A stretch of DNA of 64,000 bases from Isoetes taiwanensis (taxonomy: Eukaryota > Streptophyta > Lycopodiopsida > Isoetales > Isoetaceae). Location: the NCBI GenBank assembly GCA_021234155.1, contig JAJEKV010000005.1, positions 20,258,089 through 20,322,088 on the forward strand, read 5' to 3'. Below the pieces are notes generated by a model that was not told where the DNA came from, did no database searches, and was given only the letters and a program-made list of their open reading frames with translations. The translations under genes were made by a program, and so were the position numbers. Positions 1-13,164 of the stretch are shown here, one piece after another (position 1 is the first letter of the stretch; every line of letters begins with the position of its first letter).

Positions 1-275
1 ATGTTCCACCGGTGATAAGTTTATGCACGTTTAATGCATTTAAGGTTTTGAGGGTTTTGTTTCTATGGTTTATCAATTTTGACTTTGCATTTGATAAGAT
101 TCCAATGTTTCATTGTTTTGGGCAGTTTTAGCATACCTTTATTCCGTCTGTGAATGCAGAGTCAGGTCGCACTTCTGGTTTGTCGCGTTCTAAACCATTC
201 CGCTCTCTATGCCAAGTATTCCAGGGAATGACAAACGTTGGTGCTTTTACGCTGAGGTGTTTGGAGCATGGTCAC

Positions 276-390
276 AAGATCTTCTGCCGGTTTTGCACCA
301 TTGGGTTTTGTGAATTTAGTTCGCACCATTAAAGATCTTCCTGCTTATTTTGCACCATTGGGTTTTGTGAATTCTATTTTAAAAACTACA
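276..390. repeat. Short imperfect tandem duplication (about 57 bp x 2)
   Basis: A block starting AAGATCTTC and running through TTTTGCACCATTGGGTTTTG occurs at about 276 and again at about 332, so the period is 56-57 bp with small differences. No coding content is seen in 1-470 apart from this repeat. Confidence 0.7.
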
Positions 391-470
391 AACTTTAGTC
401 GATAAGGAGGAAATTAGGTTTGAGGCTCCCTTTGATTTGGCACAATGAAAGACTATTCTCGCCCTAAATT

Positions 471-1813
471 TTAATCGCCCCACAATAAAAGATGAAGACG
501 TCTCATTAAGCAGACACAATGTAGCATATCATAGTAGTCATATAGCAATTTCTGGGCAATATATTTGTTTATGAGATTATATTTTAGAAGGCATTGGAAA
601 TGGCCCTGAAGTAATAGGCAAATTCCTTTGTCATGGAGCAATCTCAGCATGAGGATCCAAGAGGCAAAATGCAACCTCAGACCTATCTCCTTTGGTAGGC
701 ATGGCATGATGGAAGCTTGGGCAGGACCGTTGAGGGCAAGTAAATGTGGTAGATCGAGCGCCACCATCCAAAATCCGCTATCATAGACAGGGAATCCAAC
801 AAAACTAGTTATGGTAGCATCAGACCCCGCCAGGAAATTTCGTAAGCTCCAACCATCCACCAGACTTGGCTAGGTCACGTCTCCAAACACTGGATGGACT
901 TCTTCACCATTTTGGCTCCAAAAGAGAGGCCCCTGCTGCTGCACAGATCTTCGACCATGGCACTTGCTAATGTAATCTGCATGCCATTGCCGAAGAAAGA
1001 CTGCTGCAGCTCAGGATCCCATCGTTTTTTCCTTCTCAGATCAACAGGAAAAACTTTTATGTGTGTGATGGTATTGCTGAAGCCCTCGAGCCTGGCAATG
1101 GTCTCCGCAAAGGTACCGCGCTTGGAAGGAAGAAGCTCGAAGTGCATCCGTCTGATGCCTCTTCAAAGTGACCCTTCTCGACTTTGCACGATTGTGAAGG
1201 TTATCTGAACGGGCTTGGGCCCGGTGAATTGTGATAAGCTTTCAGCTTTTTGGTCGTAGCTGGCCACAAAGGAAAACAACTCGCACAGAAGTTCGAGATA
1301 GGTCGTCCACAATGGTGACTTCGGTTTCTTTCAGTATAATGATCCCATGTTGGGTTTCTTATAAATCTGAAGCCCTGCGGATCGCCCCCATGCTCCTGCA
1401 AATAAAATCATAGAGTGCGCATCAAACAGAGTATGGCATACGCCCAATCCTATAGCAATACCACCGCATCTGAACCTGGTTACTTGAATCCGAAGCAGCG
1501 GATCCCTGAACTGGTCCCTAATCGTATTCTCTCGAGGATTGCACTGGTAGTTGAAAGGGGCATTTTTTAGATCAGACCAATCGTCTAAACTGACCCTAGA
1601 GGTTGCTTCTATGAAGGGTATCCCAGCCGAGTTCACATCCACGACTAGCCTGCCGTCGTGGCCCAGTTTCAGCCTTCCTGCTACTATGGGAAAATGAGAA
1701 AGCGTCTCAGACAGAGATTTTTTCAGATTTTCCATCACATTTTCTCTGTTTGGAGGATGAGATTTGGCTCGGAAATAGAAGAGATTTTGGAGGTAGAATC
1801 TCAAATTTGGCAT
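471..1813 (-). pseudogene. BAHD acyltransferase pseudogene, frameshifted, lacking its N-terminus
   Basis: BAHD enzymes transfer acyl groups from acyl-CoA to alcohols or amines in plant secondary metabolism. The first segment (1813 to 1331) reads PNLRFYLQNLFYFRA, then SHFPIVAGRL, then the catalytic HXXXD motif as HTLFD. A second segment (1147 to 875) carries the mid-domain pattern FPVDLRRK and FGNGMQITLASA. A third (860 to about 760) carries the structural DFGWG motif as DFGWW, split by a one-base insertion just after YDS. The pieces are colinear on the minus strand but in different frames, and the linker at 1331-1147 is badly broken. The usual family length is about 430-460 residues. The reading frame enters repeat D at its 5' end, so the true N-terminus is missing. 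Family assignment is firm; the substrate is unknown. Some frameshifts could be sequence errors, but this segment is not obviously CAG/CTG-poor. Confidence 0.85.
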
Positions 1814-2692
1814 GTCTAAAAATGTAATATCTCATTTTCATTGGTCATTTGGATCAATATAATCACCTACGGCCACGGAGAATTGGTGGTAAGAACTGGT
1901 TAATACCAAAGACCGGCTCTCCTTCAGCGGCTCCTCCACCCCCTCCACAATTCCATCTAGCGAAAGGTTTGAAAAGTGTGCATCACCCATCCCTCCCCGC
2001 TGCCCGGTCAAATGTGGCCCGGCATCGACCTGCATATAAAAATATGGCATATTGTAACCTTTCGGAAAAATCCATCCGCCTTGCAAGGTTGGATGGCGGC
2101 TTTGCAACATCCAATCAAGAACACATCGCGATGCATACGATGCCCACACCTCTAGAGTGTACCCAGCCCACCTGGGTTGTCACCACAAAATTGGCAATGT
2201 ATGCAGAATCAACAACCTTTAGCTCTTCCCTTTCGACTCTCATACAAATGCGAGGGAGATGGGATATCGAACGCTCCAGGAGTCACCCAAAAGGGTCGAG
2301 TCTAACGATCTGGCGGTCAAATTCATGCAAGTGCTCGTTGTTTTCTCCTAAGGACCGTTGCCTCCCTGATTTTTAATGCAGCTAGTTGCCGTTTAGCCGT
2401 CCTCTAATTCAGCGTGCCATCTTGTCATACCCATCGGACGCGGTCCTTCAAGCCGAATATTCTCTTGAGGAAAGTGTTGGGTTCCGACTTCTCTCATTCT
2501 CTAGTTGGGCCGAGGAATATCCACAAGGTCATTCACGGCTCGACCGGACCCCTGTCACCTCCAAAAGTTGGATAGCGTCGGCAACAAGGTGTATGTAATG
2601 GTGATGGGCTCACCATGTGTGGCCCACTCTCGCTATCTTCCAATAGCTTGACCCTCTTCGTGCTGCCACCGGGCTTCTTTTGCCTCCATTTC

Positions 2693-3071
2693 CTACTCCC
2701 ATAATTTCACGGGCACTTCCTTCCAAGTCGTAGTATACTTCTGCTGCAAAACTCTTACTAAACTCACCGTTGGGGTAAATGTCCCTTCACTTGGACATGA
2801 TGCTCGATTTTGCTTTCGAACCACGGCATTCTTGCACTCGTGAGCCTTATACTTACCCCGCCTACTAGGCCACTCACTTTCAAACTCATTCTTGTCCAAA
2901 TTTGTGATTACATCGGGGCCCCCCGCTCCACTTGGACAATAGCCGTGCCCCGCCGCTTGCTACATTATGCACCTCCGTGATGGTGCAATTATCCCTCTTT
3001 GAAACTTCATCCATCGTGACGCGAACCTTTCTTAACTCCCTCGCTGCGGCGAAACTCATTCGCCCTTGCAT
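2693..3071 (-). pseudogene. Unidentified coding-like remnant in repeat D copy 1
   Basis: Two overlapping minus-strand open stretches (3071-2886 and 2899-2693) join in sense with one frame change. They give a basic, tryptophan-containing peptide with CKNAVVRKQN and TTWKEVPVKLW. The corresponding part of D copy 2 lies at about 20530-20900. No family was recognised. The spacing of W and basic residues would fit a transposon-encoded DNA-binding segment, but that is a guess. Calling it coding at all rests on low stop density and partial conservation between copies. Confidence 0.3.
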
Positions 3072-6000
3072 GTGCTGGCCGCTCTCTCCATTTGCCGAAG
3101 TACCGACATCTCAAGCTCGTTCTCCAACCCTTCATGCCAAGGAGATCAGAGTAGAGGGGGTCCTCAAATTAGAGGGAACCGAAAATCCATCTTGATCCGG
3201 CTGCTCTGACGCACTCCACATTCCGCGTGGGTCGATTCAATTCTTCGTCTGCTCGTGGGACATAATTTGGATTGCCGATTTCTATAGATGCAATCGGATG
3301 ACTTGTATAGGTGTGTTTTGACTTCTTGTCTTTATAATGTTCGTTAGGCTGCGACATAAAAAAGCATAGAATAAATAACACAAAAAACACATCTTAAAAG
3401 GAAAAACTAAGCTACACAACACACGGATAATAATCTTTCAAATAGCATCGGATAAGTGTTTAATGAATTTAGTTGGAATATTATGTAATACAAGGATGTT
3501 TGAATGTAAGTGAATATGTATAGGCGTGACTAGGACCAACTTGGTCTAATGCATAATCGCCACCCTGGCCAAGTTGAAGAATCAATCGATTCCAATTGTG
3601 GCCTCGTGCGGGGGTGGAGAGCAATGGCCCGCATTGTGTCAAGTAAGCTGGGCCATATCAAATTTTCGTGTTTTTTTGTCCCTCATTGGCGACTCAACGC
3701 AATGTTTCAAATAGTCGCACATTCTCCGATGCTTGCCTTACTGCTCCAAGTTTCCTATTGACTCCATGTAGGAGTGCTTACTAGCAAAGTCGGCTAAGTA
3801 GTAGACAATGTGTTGCCCGTGTAAATCAAAGTCAACCCTTGAGCACCGTCTTGAGCCACTACCAAAAAAAAGATCATCATGCATATATGGATGCCGGCCC
3901 TTTCCATCTCAATTCTTTTTACCTTCGCCATCCATACCCTTGTAATGCCATCGTTTTACCTCCATCGCCCGTGGATCAACTTCGATTCACCCCAATCACA
4001 AATGCCAATGTATACGGCGGGATTAATACATCCCTTCTCCTTTCCATAATCAAAATGGAGCAATATATTGCCTGGATGCAAGTCCATATGCAAATATCTT
4101 TCTTGATGGAGCTACAGAGCCAGCCCTTCTGAGAATGACATTGCTAAGTCCCCAACCCTAGATGCAACAAATAATTCTTTCTCAAGCGCTCCTCAAGCAG
4201 CCTCAAGTCAAATCTCAACTCGGGACAGCTCCCAACTTCTTAAATGCAAGCTCTGCAAAGGCATTGGACCCATGACTTGTGAAGAAGGTTTAGCGAACCT
4301 CCATTCCAAAATGGGAAAATTAAGCCTTGTCTTTCTAGGCGGTTGTGCTACCAATGCAGCGTATGATACACCCATGCCTAACTTGCATTCGACTCCCTCA
4401 TGTTCTTGACATAGCTTCCACTAACTTATTGGGTTACGTACTAGACTGAAAATTATTATGTTGAAGTTTTTACACAATAAGGTTCATCCTAATAAAACTA
4501 GACCCTAAAATATTGCACTTGTAATAATCTGCGCCATATGAACGAGGAACCAATTAGATTTATGCATTTATTATTTGTGATGAGTCTACCATGGCAAACC
4601 AAGTAGTCTTAGCACCGCTCTTCTCGAGCTTCCCCCTATCTGTCTCACCGGGGCGTTTAGCTTTTTGGTTTGTGCCAACACTTTCTTAACAAGATGGGGG
4701 TTGATGGGCTTCTTTCTTCAATTTTCGTTGGTCCATGCCGCATTCCATGTCTTTGGCTTTTTTTCAGCTCTAGCCTCAGCGATGACTACTCAAATTTGCA
4801 ACTTATGATCATATTGTTTGGTGAGTCGGCTGATATTACCATTATCCATGTATACCTCTCTTGCTCACTCTTTGCGGGCTCTGGCTCCATCATTCAAGCT
4901 TAAAAGCCCTCTCGGCATCTTTTACCCATTTTGCATGGTAGTCTAGCCATCCTTCCTCATTTCTTTGGTAATCAATTCCAAATCTTGGTGAGGGCATTGC
5001 ATAGCCGATTACACAACCCGAGTTCATAAAATCTGGTCTCAAAGTAGACCATGCTTTGTTGTGGTCTACTTTTTTTTCTCTGGCCGCATCTTTTAAGATG
5101 ACTCAAAGTTGTGACTCAGTGCTTTGTGTTTGAGACGCTTTGCGGCTCTATCTGAGACACTAATGCCACATTTGGTTGCAAGTTAACTTCCGCTCTCTCT
5201 TCTGAAGTCATCTTCGCTTGTTTTAAAGGATTGTCTAACAGACTAGCAAAATGCGACTTGCTGATAATACACAAACCATAACAAAGAACACCTACAAGTC
5301 AAGCAAAGATAAAACTTTGAATTTAGTGCTTAGCACATGAGGGTAAATCAACTCACTCTAACCAAAACAAAACGCTAATTTTACGCCTCCTATTCCTACA
5401 CTAAGACCCTAACATGAGTATGTATGTGCAAGGCCAATTATAGGTAACAAATAAAAGGACCAAAACACATTTTATGATCTATAGCCCGGCTCACGCCAAA
5501 ATGCAAGGCTAGTAAGTTTTAAATGCATTGCACTTGTCCCGTGTCATGCTTTTTTTTCAAAGACGAGACCAATGAATGCTTATCAAAACATCGCCCGGTT
5601 CCTATATTAGTGCTGGGACTTTTCATCAACAACACCATGGGAACTAGGGTGTGAATTAATAAAACATTCTTTAACCCTTAATAAAAGTACAACGCACCTT
5701 TCGACACCGCGTGATAAGGCCAACAACGGCGTCAAAGCGAGGGTTATACTCTAATAAAGGATGACCCTAGTTGCCTTAAGCCCCGGTGCCACCCACCCTC
5801 GGCATGCGCCAAATAAATGGCAATACCGGGGCAAGGGCATGCCTATGCTCTTAGCAAACACGCCGACCCTAAAAAGCCCTCTCAGCTTAATCGTTTAAGG
5901 CAAAGCAACCAATTTCTTTTCTTCTTTGGTTTTTTTTTTTACTTTACTCTTGAATTATTATTTGTTTAAATTGTTATTATTATTTTTTTTTCTAAAATAG

Positions 6001-6219
6001 GCCAAGCTCATTACTGAGCACAAGGCACTCACCATCGCTTCGCCCTTTACACTTGGGGGCAACAGGGGCCTAATCAAGGACCTAACCTGGCCTACCTATC
6101 AAAAAACAACAAAAAGACCTAAAAACTAAGAAAACAAAAAAAAAAAAGGTTTTTGGGTGGCAGGTAGGTTGGAGCAAGCCCACCTTTTTGGCGCCAAAAC
6201 CGAATCCGTAGCCACGAAA

Positions 6220-6490
6220 ATATATAAAAAATTTCACAGATAAAAACTTCACAGACGCTGAAACTTTTCACAGACAAAGCGGCGAAAATCGAAAAAGACG
6301 CTTAACATCATACCGGCTACAGACGCGTCTGCGCCAGATGTGAAAAACTTTTCGTATGGCGAATCAGTCTGGCCAGACGTCTTAAAAGTCAAATACTTTT
6401 TGCGACGAAAATTAGATTTCAGACGCTGAAGTTTTTTCACAGACGCTTTCGGAATCACAGACGCTGAATTTTTTTTTTTCCCACGGCTGA
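6220..6490. repeat. Subterminal array of CAGACGCTGAA-type motifs, copy 1
   Basis: Between 6230 and 6470 the motif CAGACGCTGAA or close variants (CAGACG, CAGACGTC, TTCAGCG) recurs many times with poly-T or poly-A spacers, in both orientations. The same array closes repeat D copy 2 at 24140-24430. Dense short motifs in both orientations next to an element end resemble transposase-binding subterminal repeats of CACTA-type elements. This is an analogy only. Confidence 0.65.
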
Positions 6491-6899
6491 GGTTTTTATC
6501 ACGTTAAATCGTATTTTATTAAAAATCGATTTTTTGACTTTATCGTCGGGAATTTTAATTTTGTGCGTGATAGAACCTATCCGATCGACGAGGTTATATT
6601 GCGAGAGTAGCATTTGTTGTAACTTATAGATATAACTACCATACCTAAGCAAGATCGATTCTTTTAGTCAGTGCCCCCCCATTTGGTCGTTGCTCAAGAG
6701 AAAAAGTAAAGGCAATTTGACAATTTCAAAAACTGCAGGAGCAACCCCATAAATATAAAGGGTTTTTTTTTTTAATTTTTCTTTTAATTCCTTAATTGAT
6801 AACGCCCAAACCCTATTTCCCTCCATTTTCTTAATGCGGTAATGGTGGAAGGAGTTGAGAGCTCCCATTTGGCCACGGATGCGGCCATGATCCACTTAG

Positions 6900-8800
6900 C
6901 GACCCATATGCCCTAAAGGACGCCGATCCATAAGCATAACATGCTTCTTTGAGAACAAGCATAGGCATGGCGCTTTTAATGAGGCTCTTCACAGAGTATA
7001 GGCATCCGGCCAGCGTCTTTCAGCTCTTACTAGCAAAACTATGAAGTCCACAGATGATTGCCCAGTAAGTAGCTCATGAAATTAAATTATTTCTGAAGCT
7101 GCAAAAGGACAGAAAGAATCACTACCCTGAAGCAGAAACTTCTATTCGATGTGAGAGCTGCTATGTGATTCATTATGGGACGATATGTATCTGGTCTTTT
7201 ATATTATCTTGTTTTATTCCTTTGCACTTACTTACTTTCAACATTCTTAGGGGGTTGTTGCAATAGATCTATTCGCGAATATTTTTGGATTATGATGCGT
7301 TTTTGCCTTACGTAACTTTTTAGATCTATGTAAGGATAATAGGTTGGCCTTTGTTCGAAGTTTTCTTGTATACAATTTTTTCTAAGTTTTATTGATTTGT
7401 GTATTCCTTATGGTATTGCAGCCTATTACGGATGTCAAATAGAAACTATTGTTTGTGAAAAACCTGTTTTGTGGCATTCTTCAATGGATGTTTAGAAGTT
7501 ATCAAAATTTGGATCTTAGGTCCTTCAATCATGAGAAGCTCAATAAAATCCATGCTTAGTTCTTGCGGTGCTTTTCTTATTTCTTTGATTTTTTTTCTTT
7601 TGAAGCTCTTGTTTTGTTGCATTAGATTTCAAGATTAGATCCTTCAACAGGTTTATTGTCTTCAACAATTTATTCATCTTTTGTATGATCCGAACCTTCC
7701 TTTTTCCGGGGTTATTCTTTGGGTTATCGAGGCCAAATGGCTTTCTTGCATATTACACTAGGTAATGCTCCTTTCTTTCCATGTTTGTTGATGTTAGAAA
7801 ATGGGTTTTGCATTTGAATGGTATTAGAGGGTTATTATTATAGTTTCTTTCTATTGAAGTAATAGTTTCTTTTTGACGTGGTGGTAGGGAGTATGGCATA
7901 GCCATGATAGAGATGTTCTAGAGTTATTTTGCGGATGGTGCGACGATGTTTTAGCTTTATATCTTGGATGTTTTGCATCGGCGATTCCCTCCATGTTTTC
8001 TCGGGGTATGGGCGGGGCGATTCTGAATCCAACAGCAGTGGTGGTTTTGGGCTGTGATCTTGCTCATTACATTTAGGAATGATTATGCTTCTAAAGAAAT
8101 TTGGCTTCTAAATTGCTCATTTCTTTTAGGTGTCCGGCTCTTTAGAGAACATACCACATGACTATATCCAATCTAATTGTATTGTGAAGCACATGGTAAA
8201 ATTGTGGGTTCAACTCCCACATGTTCATCTTCCCATTGTAGTCACAAAATTCCCTAAATCCTCTTTGCATTGTCATAAAGCGCTTTTAAATATCATAAGC
8301 TCAAAATTAGGTTGTAAAAATTATCTTTGGTAAACTATTTGGTAATATTGCAGTAGGTTAACCATTTGGTATCATGCAAAAAAGTCATCTATACTTATCA
8401 TATGTTATTTGTTACAATTAATCACTATAAACTCATACTAGCAAACCTAAACCAATTACATTTATCGTATGTTGTTACGATTAATCTCATAAATCATCGT
8501 AACATAGACACTAAAATTACCATGTGTATATGCTAAGAAAGATAGATGGGATTGATAATCATTCTATTAAACTAGACATATTTTAAGTTGTTATAAAACT
8601 ATAACTATCATGTTCTACTACCATATAAAAAACAATGATCTTTTATCGCGTGGTAGAATTGTATTGATGAACTATAATGTATAACCAAATATGGTTTGTA
8701 AACTTTTTGGCCCACATATATGGTAATGATTTTAAGATTTGGTTTTCACTAATAAATCATTTCAAAAAATCATCTTGATTCAATTTTGGGGGCCTTGTGT
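6900..8800. other. Left-arm part of the TIR element; no gene seen
   Basis: This AT-rich DNA corresponds in inverted orientation to about 30310-32200. A short open stretch near 6670-6895 has a counterpart at 32283-32474, but I recognise no protein in it. The terminal inverted repeat of the element (GGGGGCCTTGTG) lies at about 8790. Confidence 0.6.
8147..8226 (+). other. tRNA-like cloverleaf candidate (left-arm copy)
   Basis: GAACAT at 8147 can pair with ATGTTC at 8221-8226. Just before the 3' strand is a T-arm-like hairpin, GTGGGTTCAACTCCCAC, which contains a B-box-like GGTTCAACTCC. A convincing anticodon arm and A box are not obvious. The inverted copy is at about 30885-30963. It may be a decayed tRNA or organellar tRNA relic, or a SINE head. 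Confidence 0.35.
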
Positions 8801-11800
8801 TTGAACAAGGGGTATACACCGTCTGGAGGCGCTCACCTAGTGAGAGCCTTCTCGGCCTCTCTTTGGATACTTAAAATTGAGAAGAAAGTTTCCCTTGTGC
8901 GGGGAAGAAGTCTACCAATCTTGCGGGAGCTTTGAGATATCCTCCAAGCTATCCCTTGGGGAGGCCGTGGAGCGGATTGGCGTAAGGAGGCGGGCTTGCT
9001 ATCGGCAGGTTTCGGCACTGCGATGCAAGAATACCCCTACATCACACAGAACCCCCGCCCTGGCCGATATGGATTGGGAAGACGGGGGACCCAAACCATC
9101 CAGGATATTTGAGGAGGATGACGCTACCTGACTATATAGCGAGGTGAGTCTCACATTTATGCCGCTATTGAAATGTGATTGCCAACCACCTCATTATCAT
9201 CTTAATGATTGGTCAAGTAGATTGTAAACCCTACCGCCATTCTTATGGATACCGGTAGCACGCGATAACTTTGCATCTCCTAGAATGGCGCGTGGTAGTT
9301 TTTACACATCACCCCTTTGAGGTCTAAGCCACGTCCCCAGAGCATTGGCAAGTGGGGCCATGAGCCACACCAGTGGTCCTCGTATCAATTTGAGTATTCA
9401 AGTGCCGAGGGAGCACCTGTTGCTCTAGGAGGGAGATAATGGATATTGGCGGTATAATCTCATTGTGGGAATGGAATTCACAGAACGTAAAGCCAACATT
9501 GATTGTGGCGGAGGTCACCTTCAATGCACCAATGGGCGAGTCACTATAGCGGGTAAGCCAATTAGTCCTATTATGCAATGTATTTCATTCGCCCGGTTAT
9601 TAGGGCTCTCGGGGAAATTCAGTTACGGGAATGATTCGACTTGCTTCGATTGGAAGCTAAGTCCAAGCAGGATGAAGTCCTTGATGCATTGCCTCCGCAA
9701 TAGCCATAGTTCTTCCGGGAATACCATGATCTTTTTTCGATGAAATCCATCGGTTGCCACCATTGAGGGTGGAATATGAAATTACCACAAAACCGAGGCA
9801 CTAAACCTACCGGTAAGGCCCCATATCGAATGAGTATTCCTTAATGTGACCGAAGCTTAGAAGCGATTTGCAAGAACTCCTTAAATTAGGCTTGAGTTTT
9901 TGGAGCCCCGATACTTTGTTAAGAAGAAAGATGGCACCCTAAGAATGTGCATCGATTACCGCCAGCCTAAACAATCACACTATTAAGAATCGGTATGCTT
10001 CAACTGGGCGGATGATCTTATGGATCAATTGTAAGGGGCGATTGATCTACGGTCGGGTATCACCAAATAAGGATTAGGAGGATGACATCCATAAGTTCGC
10101 TTTCGGACGCGTTATGGGCATTACGAGTTTACCGTCATGCCATTTGGCTGACTAATGCTCCGGCCACCTTCATGAGGCTTATGAATGATGTCTTAGTGAG
10201 TACCTTGACGATTTTTTGTCATAATATTCTTTGATGATATCCTCATATCTGATAAGACCTTAGAGGACCATGAATGGCATCTTGGTTGGCCTTCTGACGA
10301 GGACGCCACCCGGGGTGCACCTCTATATATGGACGGATGGCATGTGCGTTCGAGGGGTCCTGAGAAAAACCCCAATATCACGGCTTTTTGGAGTAGAAAA
10401 ACCCATACCATATGGGTTTCGAACTAACTTTTACATTATAGCCTCTATCCATAGATTTCACGATTGGTTGTGCCAAATTATATAATCCCTTTCGGACTTT
10501 GTACCTTTTGTGAGGACATAGGTCTAGGGTTCTGGGAATACACGGAATTCACGGAATAGGGTAATGTCACGTAATATATGGAATAGGCTGGAATGGATAG
10601 TCTTTGAGATGAATGCGCTAGAAAGGTAAAAATGAAGCTGAAAATATAAGGATCGGCTCCTTCCATCGGATGGATGGCTCCCCAAGTCGATCATCTCACA
10701 GGAATCTCTCCTTCCCACCCGTATGAGCTCGGCCAGGTATACCTCGACCAAGGCAATAAAAACCCTACCAGGTGCACTCACTTGATCAATATGTGTACTC
10801 TAGGTGCAATTTTGGAGGCGCCACCAATTATATGCCAAATTCTCCAAGTGTTGCTTTGCTACCACTAAGGTTGATTACAGGACATATTGTGTCTAAAGAG
10901 GGAATAGCCACCGACCAGCTAAAATTGAAGTAGTCAAAGAATGGCCTATTCAACCAATGTGTGCGAGGGTTTGCGGCATCACGGGCTTGGCGGGTATTAC
11001 CCAAGTAAATTTGTCAAGGACTTTGCCAAGCTTCACGCACCTTTAGGCGACTGACCAAGCATGATAAGGTTAGGGATTGGATGGCACATTGGAAAGACAA
11101 AGTGCGGAGACCGGTTCAAGCATTAAAGGATGTTTTGACAACAGCTCTTGTTCTTACAATGCGGATCCTCAAAAAAGGATAAGTGGGTTGCCACGGATGC
11201 GATTAAAATTGCTACTGGGGGTTAATGCAAGAAGGTGGGGTTATAAAACATGATTCTCAAAAGATGAATGATGGCAGCAGCGATACCCGCATGACCAAGA
11301 GTTACTCGCCGTTGTGCGTGCTATGCATTGGCGGCATTATTTACTTGGAAGGTGATTCCGGTTAGATCGACTGATCATCAAAGCCTCCAATACATCTTTA
11401 CGCAACCCCATCTCAATTTGAGACAAAAGGCGGTGGATGGAATTCACGGAGGAATATGATTTTGAGGTCATTTATAAACCGGGCAAGCATAGTGTTGTTT
11501 TGAGCGCTCTTTCTAGACATCCATTACGTCACGAATGCATTGTAATGCTATCTCCACACTCTTCAGTGAGTTCGGCAAAGCGATTCAGCAGGCCCTTCCC
11601 ACAGACCCGGAATTCCGAGAGATTTGGCAAAGTGTATCTAGGGAAGCCAGAACGGATAAGGAGAGAGAGAGACTTTCCGCCATTATAAGAAGGAAGCTGA
11701 ACTCTTTTATTACAAGGACAAGTTATATGTTCCCGACACATCTGGAGTTCGTAAGCTTATTCTCCACGACACACATAACAGTCCAATAGCGGGGGCACGG

Positions 11801-12900
11801 AGATTCATGAAGACATATTTCAAAATCCGCTCCGACTATTTACGGCGAGCATGAAGAAGCACATTGCCACATATATCAAGCAATGCTAGACACATCAACA
11901 AACAAAGGCGGAGGCGATTCGTATTCGGGGGAGAATTGCAACCCCTCGATGTATTCAATGCTAAATGGGAAGTTATTACCATGGATTTTATCGTGGGGCT
12001 TTCGCTTTTTTAAGAGGGTTTGATGCCTTAATGGTGGTGGTCGACAAACTTCGAAGATGGCACATTTTGCCATGTCGGACCACGAGACCTTTGCATTGGA
12101 TATCGCCTTGTTCTTCACGAGGGAGGTATTTCGTGCATAGGATGCCCCGTACCATTATATCGGATCGGGATCCTAAGTTTGTTAGTGCATTTTGGAAGGA
12201 TTTCTTGGCACTATTCAAACTAAGCTTGCCATGACACGGCTTATCATCTGCCAGAACCGGATGGCCAAACAGAGCGTACCAATCGCATAATTGAGGATAT
12301 GCTATGTAATTATATGTGGAACAAAGCGGTCTCAATGGAAGGACTACATTCATTTGGTGGATTTTGCTTACAATAGTGCGAGGCGGGAGTCCTCAAGGAT
12401 GTCTCCTTTCATGATAAATTATGGTTATTGATTGCGACACGCACGGACCGTGGCATAACCCATGTATCAAGGTGGAGGTTTTCAACAATTACTCCGGACA
12501 TACAAGCGCTAGTTGAGGAAGTTGAGGCATACTTGATAGCCGCAAAGCTTCGGCAAAAAGAGTTTAGTTGATCGACAATGTACTCCCGGGAGTTTCAGTC
12601 GAGTGACTACATCGCGGCTAAAGATCAAGGTGAAACAAGCCAAACTTAAGATTGGCAAGCTGCAAAACTTGCATCTAGATGGGCGGGACCATTTTCTATA
12701 AGAGCATAGGTTCTCGAAGGCCCTACGGTTGGATCTACCCCACATCTAAAGATCCATGAGTCTTCCATGTAAGCCTTCTCAAGAAGCATCATCCGGATCA
12801 GGAAGAGATTCTTGACACACCAACATGGAGAGGCATCTCCGAGTTCGATGGGACGGGTAGGGATCACTCCCACCGAGGCTAACATCTTGACTCAAGGTGA
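8790..12900 (+). pseudogene. Ty3/gypsy gag C-terminus and pol pseudogene (left-arm copy)
   Basis: This plus-strand region is the inverted counterpart of the better preserved pol at 26153-30306. Recognisable pieces include the zinc-knuckle and protease zone (about 8980-9560), the RT stretch ending in the ATTTGG...GCTCCGGCCACC block (about 10140-10300), the RNase H tail (FEVIYKPGKHSVV near 11460) and integrase DDE-region fragments (about 11960-12420). It is broken by many short indels and by the insertion at 10311-10816. Aligning it by eye to the right arm shows most differences at CAG or CTG. The pseudogene call therefore mixes real decay with probable sequence error. Confidence 0.85.
10311..10816. 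mobile_element. Non-autonomous 9-bp-TSD element (left-arm copy)
   Basis: This is the counterpart of 28258-28766. It is flanked by GACGCCACC (10302-10310) and the near copy GGCGCCACC (10817-10825), with GGGGTGCACCTC at one end and GAGGTGCA-like sequence degraded at the other. Its presence at the identical point in both arms shows that the insertion predates the arm duplication. Confidence 0.7.
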
Positions 12901-13164
12901 CTAGAGGGCCCTTCACCGGTACTGAACTTTGAACTCCATGGAAGGTGTACACCACCCCAAAGTCTTCGAACCCATGCAAAGCCCTCACCAGGTGTGAGCG
13001 TTAGGTCTAGTGCACTATAGTCCCGATGATAGGCTTTACTACTAGAGGGCGTGATCATGAGGATCGGGGACATGAACCTCCCTTGTAAGCCGGTCACGGC
13101 CTCCACCCACAACCGGTGGGGCTCTTGTACATACCAAATTTAATAGTGCATTAAAGAGGCTAGC

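Larger units (their letters stand above)
1803..6588. repeat. Dispersed repeat D, copy 1 (about 4.8 kb)
   Basis: This block matches 19668-24530 in the same orientation. Both copies begin at AAATTTGGCATGTC and run through an AT-rich end (AATTTTAATTTTG, then GAACCTATCC). Minus-strand fragments look coding-like (for example 3071-2693, with basic stretches and a WKEVPVKLW segment), but I recognise no family. The last 350 bp before 6588 hold a dense array of CAGACGCTGAA-type motifs. D abuts the BAHD relic on the left and inverted-repeat arm L on the right. It could be a CACTA-like or LTR-type element, but no terminal CACTA or LTR pair was found. Confidence 0.75.

Noticed and set aside
1838-2149. 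103-codon minus-strand open stretch in repeat D next to the BAHD relic
   Set aside because: Not recognisable as a BAHD N-terminus, and broken in D copy 2. It is kept as part of D only.
6200-6490. Satellite (tandem) interpretation of the CAGACG array
   Set aside because: Motif spacing is irregular and both orientations occur, so it is not a head-to-tail satellite.
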